This document shows, piece after piece, positions 8,591 to 16,962 of a DNA stretch of 46,408 nt. The stretch is from Chryseosolibacter indicum (GTDB taxonomy: Bacteria > Bacteroidota > Bacteroidia > Cytophagales > Cyclobacteriaceae), in contig NZ_JAHESD010000049.1 in NCBI RefSeq assembly GCF_018598585.1, forward strand, positions 1 through 46,408, written 5' to 3'. The translations under genes were made by a program, and so were the position numbers. Under the pieces are notes generated by a model, which saw only the letters and a list, made by a program, of their open reading frames with translations, ran no database searches and was not told where the DNA came from. Position 1 is the first letter of the stretch. Every line of letters starts with the position of its first letter.

Positions 8591-10333
8591 ATGGCCTTAC
8601 CCGAATTACAAGGTACAACCCTTGGACTTAAACGTGCTGCTCATCTGCTAAGAAGAGCAACCTTTGGCGCTACAAAAGACCAGATTGCCTCCTTTAGTAA
8701 CCTTACTGCTCAAAGTGCTGTAGATTTATTGTTCCCAAAAAACATAACATTGCCAGATCCTGAGCCCCCTATCGATCCTGCAACGGGACAAGAATGGGTA
8801 ACCACAGGCACAACAGGAGCTAACAGCGAAGACTTTGAACTCGAAAACTATTTTCTAGGATGGTTCGTGGCACAAATGATGAGCGCTGGTGTTGATAATA
8901 GTATGGCACTTGCATGGTCAGCACGCGAACGTATTGTTTACTTTCTTCATACGCATTTTACAACCATCAAATCAAGAGTAAGTAGTAGCAGGGCGTTGTA
9001 TTTCCAAAACCAACTCCTTAGGCTATTTGCCTTAGATGGAGTTAATCCTGACCCGGAAATAAACTTTAAAACACTTACAGTTAAAATAAGTGTAGACAAT
9101 GCCATGCTACGTTTGCTGGATGGTGGTCTTAACGTAAAAGGAGCGGTAAATGAAAATTATGCAAGAGAGCTTCATGAATTATATTCTATAGGAAGAGGTC
9201 TTGAAGGTGTTGTAGGAACCACACCTGCTGACGGAGATTACATCGTATATACGGAAGAAGATATTCAGGCAGCAGCACGTGTTCTTTCAGGTTGGGACTT
9301 CGATGATACCTTTGAAAATTTAGATCCGGATACAGGCTTGCCCCGAGGCAAAGTAAAAGGAAATCCCACCAATGCTTCACAGCACGATAATACTCCGAAA
9401 CAATTCAGCGCAAGATTCAATAATAATATTATACAACCTGATCAAACACTACTTAACGGAACGCTTCCTACTGAAGAAAGTGCATTGGATGAAATAAGGC
9501 AGCTTGTAGATCAGATCTATAGCAGTCCTGAAACAGCAAAAAATATCTGCAGAAAGATTTACAGGTTCTTTGTATGGGCGCCACATACCAGAAATGAGAT
9601 GGATCCCATTGAAAACACCATCATCAACGAAATGGCCAACACATTCAGAGATAATGGTTATAAAATTCAGCCAGTTATTGAAAACTTGTTACGCAGTGTG
9701 CATTTCTACGAAGCTGCAGGTGGTGTTACTGATGATAACTTTGGTGGTATAATAAAATCACCGGTTGATCTTATTATATCTACCTTAAAAATGTTCGAAG
9801 TAAAACTTCCGGACATGGTAAATAACACCGAGGAGTTCTATATGACTACGGAAGAAATTCTAGGTCGTATCAACAGCATGGGAATGAGTTTCTTTGAACC
9901 CTATGATGTCGCCGGCTATGAAGCCTACCATCAATTCCCGGTATACCACCGGTACTGGATCACTCCTAACGCATTAGCAAACCGTTATGACTTTATCAGA
10001 ACATTGATAACCACAGGTCGACAAGCCATGTTAAAGGCAAATGTTTATGATTTCATCACGAAACACTTTGCCGCAGAAGCAGGCAACGTCACACAACTTA
10101 TCAACGCGCTTGCTGCTCATCTGCTCCCTGTACCTTATTATAATGAGCCTACCAATGATCCTGGATTAACAGATGCACGCATCAACTACTTTAAAAAAGC
10201 ACTCCTGTCAGAATTTACGGAAACATACTGGCAAACCATGATCTGGCCAGGAAATAATATAGAAGATAAAACCATTGCCTTGGAAAAATTACTCAACGCC
10301 ATGTTGCAATCACCTGAATACCAACTTGCCTAA
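8591..10333 (+). CDS. DUF1800 family protein
   Basis: 580 aa. It opens with the family signature GLKRAAHLLRRATFGATKDQI. Characteristic downstream stretches follow: NENYARELHELYSIG, YTEEDIQAAARVLSGW, ICRKIYRFFVW and YHQFPVYHRYWITP. Biochemical function is not established for the family, whose members usually sit beside a DUF1501 gene, as here. No signal peptide or membrane segment is apparent at the N terminus, which is odd given a partner that looks exported; a piggy-back export mode or cytoplasmic role is possible. First gene of a four-gene unit, with 12 bases to the next start. Confidence 0.9.
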   Translation: MALPELQGTTLGLKRAAHLLRRATFGATKDQIASFSNLTAQSAVDLLFPKNITLPDPEPPIDPATGQEWVTTGTTGANSEDFELENYFLGWFVAQMMSAGVDNSMALAWSARERIVYFLHTHFTTIKSRVSSSRALYFQNQLLRLFALDGVNPDPEINFKTLTVKISVDNAMLRLLDGGLNVKGAVNENYARELHELYSIGRGLEGVVGTTPADGDYIVYTEEDIQAAARVLSGWDFDDTFENLDPDTGLPRGKVKGNPTNASQHDNTPKQFSARFNNNIIQPDQTLLNGTLPTEESALDEIRQLVDQIYSSPETAKNICRKIYRFFVWAPHTRNEMDPIENTIINEMANTFRDNGYKIQPVIENLLRSVHFYEAAGGVTDDNFGGIIKSPVDLIISTLKMFEVKLPDMVNNTEEFYMTTEEILGRINSMGMSFFEPYDVAGYEAYHQFPVYHRYWITPNALANRYDFIRTLITTGRQAMLKANVYDFITKHFAAEAGNVTQLINALAAHLLPVPYYNEPTNDPGLTDARINYFKKALLSEFTETYWQTMIWPGNNIEDKTIALEKLLNAMLQSPEYQLA

Positions 10334-10345
10334 CGCACCAAAACC

Positions 10346-12097
10346 ATGAAGCAATCAAGAAGAGATTTTTTAAAGAAGTTTCCCTTGGCAATGAGTGTTC
10401 CATTTACGCTTGCCGGAACTTCTATTAAAGTGATGGGTGATAATTCCCTTACCCGTCTTGCTGCTGCCAGCAAGTCAGACAGGGTGCTTATCATTCTTCA
10501 AATGCATGGGGGCAATGATGGATTAAATGCGGTTATCCCTGTTGATAAATACGAGCTCTATTATAACAAGAGACCAAACATAGCCATACCAAATAAAAAC
10601 AGGAGCCGTGGATTTGTTTCGCTTGATGGTACACTTCCCCTTGAAAAACAAGTAGGCTTCCATCCCGATATGTTGGGCATGAAGTCTTTGTATGACCACG
10701 CAAACCTCGCTGTAATACAAGGTGTTTCTTATAAGAAGAACAATGGATCTCACTTTCGTGGAAGAGACATTTGGTTTATGGGAGGCTCTGCCGATGATTA
10801 TTTACAATCAGGTTGGTTAGGCAGATACTTACAAGGCGAGTATGCACCATTGAAATACCCGCAGGATTTTCCTAACAGTGATATGAAAGATCCTCTCGCC
10901 ATTGAAATGGGAAGTGATCTTTCGCTAGTCTTTCATCAAGAGGGAAATATTCCTACTTCCATTGCGATAAACAGCCCCGAAAGCTTTGCAGAACTCGTAG
11001 AAGAACTGGATGGATTTGTTGATGAACAAATAGATCCGAGGGGTTTACCACCTCAAGGCCTGCAAGGCTCTCCTTATTATAAAGAGCTCGAATGGATTTT
11101 AAGTCTCGAAGACAAAACAAAAGATTATGCTGCGCGTCTTGCTGAAGTATACAAGAAGGGAGATAGCATGAATGGGTTCAACAATTACCCCAAAAACTAT
11201 CCTTACAATGCGCCAAAAGGAAGCCTTACAAATCCACTGAGTGAGCAATTAAAAATTATTTCAAGGCTACTTGCTGGTGGCTGCCAGACTAAAGTGTTCC
11301 TTGTTAAGATCGGCGGGTTTGATACACACGCAGAACAGGTAGAGAACTATGATACAACAATGGGCTCACATGCCGCATTGCTACATCACATCAGCAGTGC
11401 AATGAATGCCTTTCAACAAGATCTGCGAACCAGAGGTCTGGATGATCGTGTGCTTACAATTACTACTTCTGAATTCGGAAGGCGTGTAACATCCAACGGA
11501 AGTTATGGAACTGATCATGGCACGGCAGGGCCTATGTTTATATTCGGAAAAGGCGTTAAACCTGGCATACAAGGCGACGCTTTTAAATTAACGCCAAATG
11601 GCCATAACCTCGACATGCAGTATGACTATCGCGTGGTGTATGCAAACATTATGCGCAACTGGATGTTGAATGAAGATGATGAGGCAACAGCAACGGCCAA
11701 ACTCGATAAAATATTTCCTAACAGCGAAGACCCTACTAAAGGTATTATGACTGGTGGAACTGCTGATGGAGAAACCTTCTTTGAGATGCCTATTGTATCA
11801 AAAGTTATTACAGGCAACGGCGACTTTATAGGCGATCGTTTTTCAATGGAGGACCCGTACCCTAATCCTGCTAAAGACAAGATAAGTATTACTTTTTATC
11901 TTAATAGTTCTTACCTCGTAAACATTGACGTTTATAACAATCAAGGCAAAAAGGTAAAGACATTAACAAGCAAAGAATATACTCCTGGGTCACATACGAT
12001 AGAAGCTGATGTCTCAGCATTGGAAACAGGTACTTATATTTGTGAATACAAGTGCGGATTTTTTAAACAAGCAAAAAAACTAGTCATTTCTAAATAA
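10346..12097 (+). CDS. DUF1501 protein with Tat-type N terminus and T9SS C-terminal sorting domain
   Basis: 583 aa. The N terminus has a twin-arginine motif (SRRDFLKKFPLAMSVPF). The DUF1501 core, distantly related to the alkaline phosphatase/sulfatase superfamily, includes LIILQMHGGNDGLNAVIP, NGSHFRGRDIWF, GGFDTHAEQ, TTSEFGRRV and GTDHGTAGPMF; the His/Asp residues are plausible metal ligands. The last ~80 residues form a type A Por/T9SS sorting domain: DPYPNPAKDKISITF, VYNNQGKKVKTL, LETGTYICEY and a Lys-containing terminal strand KKLVISK. So it is probably exported to the periplasm and then across the outer membrane by T9SS. Substrate unknown. It is spaced 12 and 7 bases from its neighbours. 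Confidence 0.9.
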   Translation: MKQSRRDFLKKFPLAMSVPFTLAGTSIKVMGDNSLTRLAAASKSDRVLIILQMHGGNDGLNAVIPVDKYELYYNKRPNIAIPNKNRSRGFVSLDGTLPLEKQVGFHPDMLGMKSLYDHANLAVIQGVSYKKNNGSHFRGRDIWFMGGSADDYLQSGWLGRYLQGEYAPLKYPQDFPNSDMKDPLAIEMGSDLSLVFHQEGNIPTSIAINSPESFAELVEELDGFVDEQIDPRGLPPQGLQGSPYYKELEWILSLEDKTKDYAARLAEVYKKGDSMNGFNNYPKNYPYNAPKGSLTNPLSEQLKIISRLLAGGCQTKVFLVKIGGFDTHAEQVENYDTTMGSHAALLHHISSAMNAFQQDLRTRGLDDRVLTITTSEFGRRVTSNGSYGTDHGTAGPMFIFGKGVKPGIQGDAFKLTPNGHNLDMQYDYRVVYANIMRNWMLNEDDEATATAKLDKIFPNSEDPTKGIMTGGTADGETFFEMPIVSKVITGNGDFIGDRFSMEDPYPNPAKDKISITFYLNSSYLVNIDVYNNQGKKVKTLTSKEYTPGSHTIEADVSALETGTYICEYKCGFFKQAKKLVISK

Positions 12098-12104
12098 CCC
12101 CTGA

Positions 12105-12989
12105 ATGAAAAGACTTTACTTCGTGGTGCTGTGTCTGTTGATGATTACAGGTTTGAATGCACAACATAGAAACAAAAGACCAAAGCTGTCCTTTAATAAA
12201 TCCGGTAAAGAGAAAGACATCTTCTTAAAGAAACAATGGTGGGTTGGCCTGAAAGGAGGCCCCAACTTGTCTAAAGCAGTTGTTGAACAAACTTATTCAG
12301 TAGTAGCACCTACCAACTATGAATTATCAGAGATCACAAAGCAATACAAGCACTATAAAAACCTCGGGGGTCAAGCAACGCTAGACATCACTTTTTACTT
12401 TAGAGGTTTCTCTGCGAGCTTTCAACCTACATATAGGCATTCCCGCTTTGAATACACAAACAATTACGAATGGACAAGTGCGGCGGAAGGATCTCGTCTG
12501 TTTCAGATGAAGTACACACAATTACAGAAGATAGACTATCTTGATCTTCCCCTTGTAGCAAAATATGAGTTCGGTATCGATAGAATAAGGCCTTTTATAC
12601 AAGCTGGGTTGTATACGACAAAACTTTTAAATGCCAATAAGATTGTTGAAGTAACAAAAACAGACTTTGCTTCAGGTGGTGTAAATGAAATTGTAGATGA
12701 CCCTATCATTGTAGGAGCCACTGACCTGTTTGCTAAAAATCATTGGGGGTTTATAGCCGGCGCAGGACTTAACTACAACCTTGGCAACGTACGATTAAAT
12801 CTGGACTTTCAATATAAGTATGGCATGAGCAACATAGCCTCAACCAAAAACAGGCAGGGTAATGATAGGCTCGCCGGCGTTGGAGACTCGCTAGACAACA
12901 TCAAGTTAAATACCATAGCCATTTCTGTAGGCTGTCTCTTCCCCATGCGTTTCCTCGAAAGTGGATTCAAATCTTTGGATAAAAAATAA
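12105..12989 (+). CDS. Outer-membrane beta-barrel protein (PorT-like, OmpA-type barrel)
   Basis: 294 aa with signal peptide MKRLYFVVLCLLMITGLNAQ. The mature region shows alternating aromatic/hydrophobic strands typical of small barrels: WWVGLKGGPNLSK, GGQATLDITFYFRGFSASFQPTYRHSRFE split over two strands, LDLPLVAKYEFG, IRPFIQAGLYTT, WGFIAGAGLNYNLG and VRLNLDFQYKYG. It matches the general outer_membrane_beta-barrel/PorT-like family by pattern only. Encoded between a probable T9SS cargo and a surface lipoprotein, it could anchor or help secrete them; this is inference. Confidence 0.78.
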   Translation: MKRLYFVVLCLLMITGLNAQHRNKRPKLSFNKSGKEKDIFLKKQWWVGLKGGPNLSKAVVEQTYSVVAPTNYELSEITKQYKHYKNLGGQATLDITFYFRGFSASFQPTYRHSRFEYTNNYEWTSAAEGSRLFQMKYTQLQKIDYLDLPLVAKYEFGIDRIRPFIQAGLYTTKLLNANKIVEVTKTDFASGGVNEIVDDPIIVGATDLFAKNHWGFIAGAGLNYNLGNVRLNLDFQYKYGMSNIASTKNRQGNDRLAGVGDSLDNIKLNTIAISVGCLFPMRFLESGFKSLDKK

Positions 12990-12996
12990 TCTTATT

Positions 12997-14211
12997 ATGC
13001 TTAAGAACTTTACTCCTTATATATATATAGTTGCATTCATTCTTTTCATTGCAGCATGTGCTGAAGAAGAAAATCCGAAGTTTGATAAAGATAACTTTAC
13101 CAGCATTTTTGATAGCAATGGTTTCGACTCCGCTTACTACCCCATCGATATTAAACAAACTGTTGACGAAGGTTACCTGGTATTGGCAAAACGAAAACTG
13201 GAAGGTGAATTTGCCGGTGTCTATATTCTTAAAGCCAATAAGTTTGGCAACTTTGAAAGTCAAATTAATGTAGATCCTCAACTGGTAAATCCAATTGGCA
13301 CACTGATGCCTTTGGGAGAGAACTTCTATTTCTTCTGCATGGATGTAGCTTCAAAAGAAGCAAGACTTGTTAGCATCAATCAAAGTGGTAGTATTGTAGG
13401 TACGGTAAATGTAACATATACTTATCCGTGTGCCTCTGCTCCTTCAAAAGATAATAAGTTTGTATTGTTAAGCTATAACAACGGAGATAAGAGAACAGTT
13501 ATTTCTACAATAGATCCTGCCACAGGCGCCGGGCCTAACAGTAGTTTTCGCTTAGGTGTAGGAGGCGAAGACAAGATAGAAGAAGATATTCTCAAACACT
13601 TTTTCCAGTACGGCAGAAAGTTTCCATTTTTTGTAGGCCAGTTATCAGGTGACACCTATTACTTCAACGGCTTTTACGACTATACGCTCTCTCTTGTGTT
13701 TACGCGCATGGGCGCTAGTGATCAATTTACTGGCATAATACAGGGCCAGCATGAAGATGGCGGTTTCAGTGCCGCATTGCCTTTATCAGGAAACCGGTTT
13801 GCCGCCTCTGTCTTTAACTTCGGAGACAATTACATTTTACCCAATAAAACTTTAGAGACAACATCCAATGCTCCCGGAGGAATCACCGGGCTTGGTGGGT
13901 TTACTTTGCCAGAACTTGTGTCTAATGCTAACGTCAGAAATACCCAGGCTACCGTAAAAGAAAAAAGTGTTATCATCTTTGCTGGTGACACCAAGGCAAA
14001 ACAAATAGGACTATGGTTTTATGATGAAGCTTCCAATAGTCTTATGAGCAGCAGATATTTTGGTTTCTCAAATCCATTTGAAATAGGAAATGTCTCAACA
14101 ACTTTAGATGGCGGACTGGTAATCTGCGGGACAACATACATGGCAGGACGTTTCCCGAGAATCTGCATCTTTAAAATCTCGAAACAAGAGTTTGAAAACC
14201 AGGTTAAATAA
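12997..14211 (+). CDS. Putative surface lipoprotein, beta-propeller-like, unknown function
   Basis: 404 aa with a lipoprotein signal ending FILFIAAC at 13 to 32 of the reading frame. The ATG at 12997 is preferred over an in-frame ATG at 12961, which overlaps the barrel gene and would push the lipobox inward. The residues after the cysteine are acidic (CAEEE), resembling the Bacteroidota lipoprotein export signal, so surface exposure is likely. The body has repeated blocks such as DEGYLVLAKRKLEGEFAG and DGGLVICGTTYMAGRFPR, each followed by a hydrophobic strand (IYILK/ICIFK type), suggesting beta-propeller blades. No named family is recognised. Last gene of the DUF1800 operon. Confidence 0.7.
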   Translation: MLKNFTPYIYIVAFILFIAACAEEENPKFDKDNFTSIFDSNGFDSAYYPIDIKQTVDEGYLVLAKRKLEGEFAGVYILKANKFGNFESQINVDPQLVNPIGTLMPLGENFYFFCMDVASKEARLVSINQSGSIVGTVNVTYTYPCASAPSKDNKFVLLSYNNGDKRTVISTIDPATGAGPNSSFRLGVGGEDKIEEDILKHFFQYGRKFPFFVGQLSGDTYYFNGFYDYTLSLVFTRMGASDQFTGIIQGQHEDGGFSAALPLSGNRFAASVFNFGDNYILPNKTLETTSNAPGGITGLGGFTLPELVSNANVRNTQATVKEKSVIIFAGDTKAKQIGLWFYDEASNSLMSSRYFGFSNPFEIGNVSTTLDGGLVICGTTYMAGRFPRICIFKISKQEFENQVK

Positions 14212-14511
14212 TGGCTTCCCATCCTCCTATCGATAAACCTTGATAGAACTTGAGCTCATCCACCGGTCAAATAATTCTGTTTAATACAAGTAGAACCATC
14301 TCTTAACTAGAGTAATTCATCGTTTATTATTTGCCAACCCTATTGATAAGGTAGACGCGAACAGTATACAAAGTGAATTACCTCTTCCTTCGTAAGCTTT
14401 TTTATACAATTGCCGTTAAGGTGCTTAACAAGAATTTACACCTTCAATGTATAGGATTATCGAAATATAGATTGGATTTTTACAGTTAATCTTAATTCCA
14501 GAAAGCTTCTT
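14212..14511. other. 300-base gap between the DUF1800 operon and murB
   Basis: AT-rich and non-coding by appearance. I see no convincing terminator hairpin, RNA gene or repeat in it. The murB promoter must lie here, but no TAnnTTTG with a correctly spaced TTG stood out. Confidence 0.4.
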
Positions 14512-15534
14512 ATGAGCACGATCAGTCAAAATGTTGACTTACTTCCATATAATACATTCAAAATACGAGCAACAGCAAGATACTTTACCTCTGTTTCCAA
14601 TGTAGATGATGTCAAAAGCATTTTCGATTCAGAGTTATTTCAAAAACACAAACATCTCATCATCGGCGGAGGCAGTAACCTACTTTTAACGGGCGATTTT
14701 AATGGTCTTGTAATAAAGAATGATATCAAGGGCATTAATGTAGTTCAGGAAAATGAAGATACAATTATGCTTAAGGTTGGTGCTGGGGAAAACTGGCACA
14801 AGTTCGTCATGTATTGCGTTGATAGGAACTATGGCGGAGTTGAGAATCTCTCTCTGATACCAGGGACCATCGGTGCTGCACCTATGCAAAATATTGGCGC
14901 TTATGGTGTAGAGATAAAAGAAGTTATCCATACGGTTGAGGCTATTGAAATATCAACAGGCGATGTAAGGGTGTTCTCTAATGCAGAGTGTCAATTCGGA
15001 TATCGTGAAAGTATTTTCAAGCACGAGCTAAAGAATAAGTATTTTATCTCAAGTATTACTTTAAGTCTTACCAAAAAGAATCACCGCTTCAACACAACCT
15101 ATGGAGCAATCACCGATGTCTTAAAGCAAAACCACAACAATGAGGTCTCTGTCAAGAACATCAGTGATGCAGTAGTCTTTATTAGAAAAACAAAATTACC
15201 AGATCCTGAAGTAATAGGTAATGCAGGAAGTTTCTTTAAAAATCCGTCAGTAGAACATTCAGTATTTGACCGCATCAAAGTAGATTTTCCATCAGTACCA
15301 TCGTTTCCAGGAGAAAACGGATTGGTAAAAGTACCTGCAGGATGGTTGATCGAACAATGCGGATGGAAAGGAAAAACAATAGAAAACATAGGTGTACACA
15401 AGCATCAGGCGCTTGTATTAGTGAATTACGGTGGAGGTGACGGAAGTAAAATCTGGGATCTCGCTATGAAGATTCAGTCGAGCGTAAAAGAAAAGTTTAA
15501 CATCACACTTCATCCCGAAGTAAACGTGATATGA
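14512..15534 (+). CDS. murB: UDP-N-acetylenolpyruvoylglucosamine reductase
   Basis: 340 aa FAD enzyme reducing UDP-GlcNAc-enolpyruvate to UDP-MurNAc, in cytoplasmic peptidoglycan precursor synthesis. FAD-binding region: NTFKIRATARYF, IIGGGSNLLLTGDFNG, LSLIPGTIGAAPMQNIGAYG. The substrate/catalytic part has FGYRESIFK, the GNAGSFFKNP motif carrying the catalytic serine, PAGWLIEQCGWKG, and the terminal HPEVNVI with the catalytic glutamate. Length and the YRESIF insertion fit the type I (E. coli-like) MurB class. It stands alone, away from any mur/fts cluster. Confidence 0.97.
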   Translation: MSTISQNVDLLPYNTFKIRATARYFTSVSNVDDVKSIFDSELFQKHKHLIIGGGSNLLLTGDFNGLVIKNDIKGINVVQENEDTIMLKVGAGENWHKFVMYCVDRNYGGVENLSLIPGTIGAAPMQNIGAYGVEIKEVIHTVEAIEISTGDVRVFSNAECQFGYRESIFKHELKNKYFISSITLSLTKKNHRFNTTYGAITDVLKQNHNNEVSVKNISDAVVFIRKTKLPDPEVIGNAGSFFKNPSVEHSVFDRIKVDFPSVPSFPGENGLVKVPAGWLIEQCGWKGKTIENIGVHKHQALVLVNYGGGDGSKIWDLAMKIQSSVKEKFNITLHPEVNVI

Positions 15535-15689
15535 TGATAGACGATGATAACTTCATCATCAAGTTCAGTTCATCATTGGTAAAAAATCTCTGCTCTGAAA
15601 AATTTTTTTAGAAAAATTTTCGGGAATAAAAATTTTGTTATAACTTTTCGTATCGTTTAATAAATATTTAAACTAAAACTGAAAACGCT

Positions 15690-15767
15690 ATGGCAAAAAC
15701 AGCGAAGAAAGCAGCAAAGAAGTCAGCTAAAAAGACTGCAAAGAAAGCTGCTAAGAAGAAGAAGTAA
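15690..15767 (+). CDS. Lys/Ala-rich 25-residue histone-H1-like micro-protein
   Basis: A 25-codon frame (ATG 15690, TAA 15765) encodes a peptide with 13 lysines and 8 alanines. It is built from AKK repeats (starts MAKTAKKAAKK, ends AAKKKK). This composition matches the C-terminal tail of histone H1 and bacterial Hc1/AlgP-type proteins, which bind DNA non-specifically; the binding here is inference. Support for a real gene: an AT-rich upstream region, an immediate strong intrinsic terminator 25 bases past the stop, and low-complexity codon order that uses both Lys and Ala synonyms rather than a simple nucleotide repeat. The next gene downstream starts with a similar basic tail. Confidence 0.72.
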   Translation: MAKTAKKAAKKSAKKTAKKAAKKKK

Positions 15768-15792
15768 TTAGGTAAAACCTAAAGAAACTTTG

Positions 15793-15832
15793 CGAAGGGA
15801 AGTAAATCGGATTTACTTCCCTTTCGTTTTTT
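15793..15832 (+). terminator. Strong intrinsic terminator after the Lys/Ala micro-protein
   Basis: A 12-bp perfect stem (15797-15808 with 15810-15821) is extended by CGAA/TTTCG with one bulge. It is followed by six T residues (15827-15832). It is one of the clearest terminators in the window and marks a monocistronic short transcript. Confidence 0.88.
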
Positions 15833-15988
15833 AGATACATACTCTCCGAACATCTCACCTCTCTTCCTCCACCTATTTTAGATCATCTCTCAACACTGGA
15901 ACAATATTTTTATTCAAAACTCGCTGAAGGTTGATACATGGGCAGTGCAGTCGGGACGATAATATTAAGTATGATTATCAAAAAATGC

Positions 15989-16020
15989 TTGGAAATGGCT
16001 CTTAGACAACCTTAACTTTC
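15989..16020 (+). promoter_or_regulatory. Promoter for the 111-residue basic-tail protein
   Basis: TTG at 15989-15991, then 21 bases, then TAACTTTC (16013-16020), one base off TAnnTTTG. The expected start of transcription is near 16026, 23 bases ahead of the ATG at 16049. Confidence 0.45.
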
Positions 16021-16048
16021 TTGTTGAAAACCAAAACAAACCCATATT

Positions 16049-16384
16049 ATGGCAAAAGTAGCAGCAAAAACATCTACTAAAGTACCTAAGAAAACCTCTT
16101 CCTCTGCTAGCACTAAAGTTTCTTCGTCGGATAAAATTGAGAAGGCATGTGAAGAAGCACTCGAAAAATTAAGAAACCTTGGTATTGAAAAGCAATTACA
16201 AAATGATCTTGAGTGGTGCCTGGGAAGTTATAAAGCTGACAAAAATCCTGTAGGATTATACCTAATGGCGGAACGCGCTTTAGCTATTTTCCAGGAAGAG
16301 AAAAATAAAAAGACAAAAGGAGTAACTGCAAAGATGGTTACTGATCTTGAAAAAGCTATTCAGGGAAGAGAAACAGAAGCTTAA
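16049..16384 (+). CDS. Small protein with basic Ala/Lys/Ser/Thr tail and helical domain, unknown
   Basis: 111 aa. Residues 1-28 form a disordered basic tail (MAKVAAKTSTKVPKK, then Ser-rich). Residues 29-111 look like an all-helical domain (KIEKACEEALEKLRNLG, LQNDLEWCLGSYKADKNP, LYLMAERALAIFQEE). No family is recognised with certainty. The tail resembles the 25-residue micro-protein just upstream, so a nucleic-acid-associated role is possible but unproven. Its stop TAA (16382-16384) shares bases with the stop of the convergent dCMP deaminase gene, the two ending in the same TTAA tetramer. Confidence 0.75.
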   Translation: MAKVAAKTSTKVPKKTSSSASTKVSSSDKIEKACEEALEKLRNLGIEKQLQNDLEWCLGSYKADKNPVGLYLMAERALAIFQEEKNKKTKGVTAKMVTDLEKAIQGRETEA

Positions 16385-16869
16385 ATCATTTGAGTAACGT
16401 TGCTGAGCTGACCAGAATAGCGAAGCACCTCTACTCCAAACTTCTGCAGAAAGTCGACGCCTTCATCAGAAGGAATACCTTTATGCTCAGCGTAGGAATT
16501 AAAATAAATTACCCTTGTAATTCCCATAGAATAGATAATTCTGGCGCAGGCAAGACACGGTGAAAGGGTTACGTATAGAGTAGCCCCTTCTACTGACGTC
16601 TTATTCTTTACAGCATAAAGAATGGCATTCTGCTCGGCATGAATTGCCAGAGAACATCCACCCTTAGAATCTCTCGGACATCCAACTCCTGGCCATTCTT
16701 CATCACAATTATGAGTACCTGAAGGGGGTCCATTGTATCCAATAGATATTATTCTTGTATCCTTTGTTAAGACAGCTCCCACGTGTCTTTTGATACAATG
16801 CGATCTCCTGGCAAGGTTAACCGCCAATTCCATATAGATGTCATCAAATGCAGGCCGTGTCATATCCAT
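16381..16869 (-). CDS. dCMP/CMP deaminase family protein (ComEB-like)
   Basis: 162 aa zinc deaminase, most likely deoxycytidylate deaminase converting dCMP to dUMP for thymidylate synthesis. It carries the cytidine-deaminase signature HAEQNAI with the catalytic glutamate, the downstream PCLACA zinc site, and the NCDEEWPGVGCPRDSKGGC segment typical of dCMP deaminases (extra zinc ligands). The start could be ATG 16869 or the ATG at 16863 (MTRPAFDDIYMEL), which better matches relatives; the difference is two residues. The ComEB name comes from competence operons, but no com operon is present here. Confidence 0.93.
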   Translation of the reverse strand: MDMTRPAFDDIYMELAVNLARRSHCIKRHVGAVLTKDTRIISIGYNGPPSGTHNCDEEWPGVGCPRDSKGGCSLAIHAEQNAILYAVKNKTSVEGATLYVTLSPCLACARIIYSMGITRVIYFNSYAEHKGIPSDEGVDFLQKFGVEVLRYSGQLSNVTQMI

Positions 16870-16962
16870 AAAACAAAGCGCTAAGGTATCACTAATAAAC
16901 GGATACGGTTAAAGATTCTAAAGTAAACAAGGACCATTAAGGTTCACTTGATAAAATATCCG

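Noticed and set aside
5532-16869. dprA plus a ComEB-like deaminase as a competence cluster
   Set aside because: The genes are about 10 kb apart on opposite strands with unrelated genes between them; dCMP deaminase has an obvious nucleotide-metabolism role.
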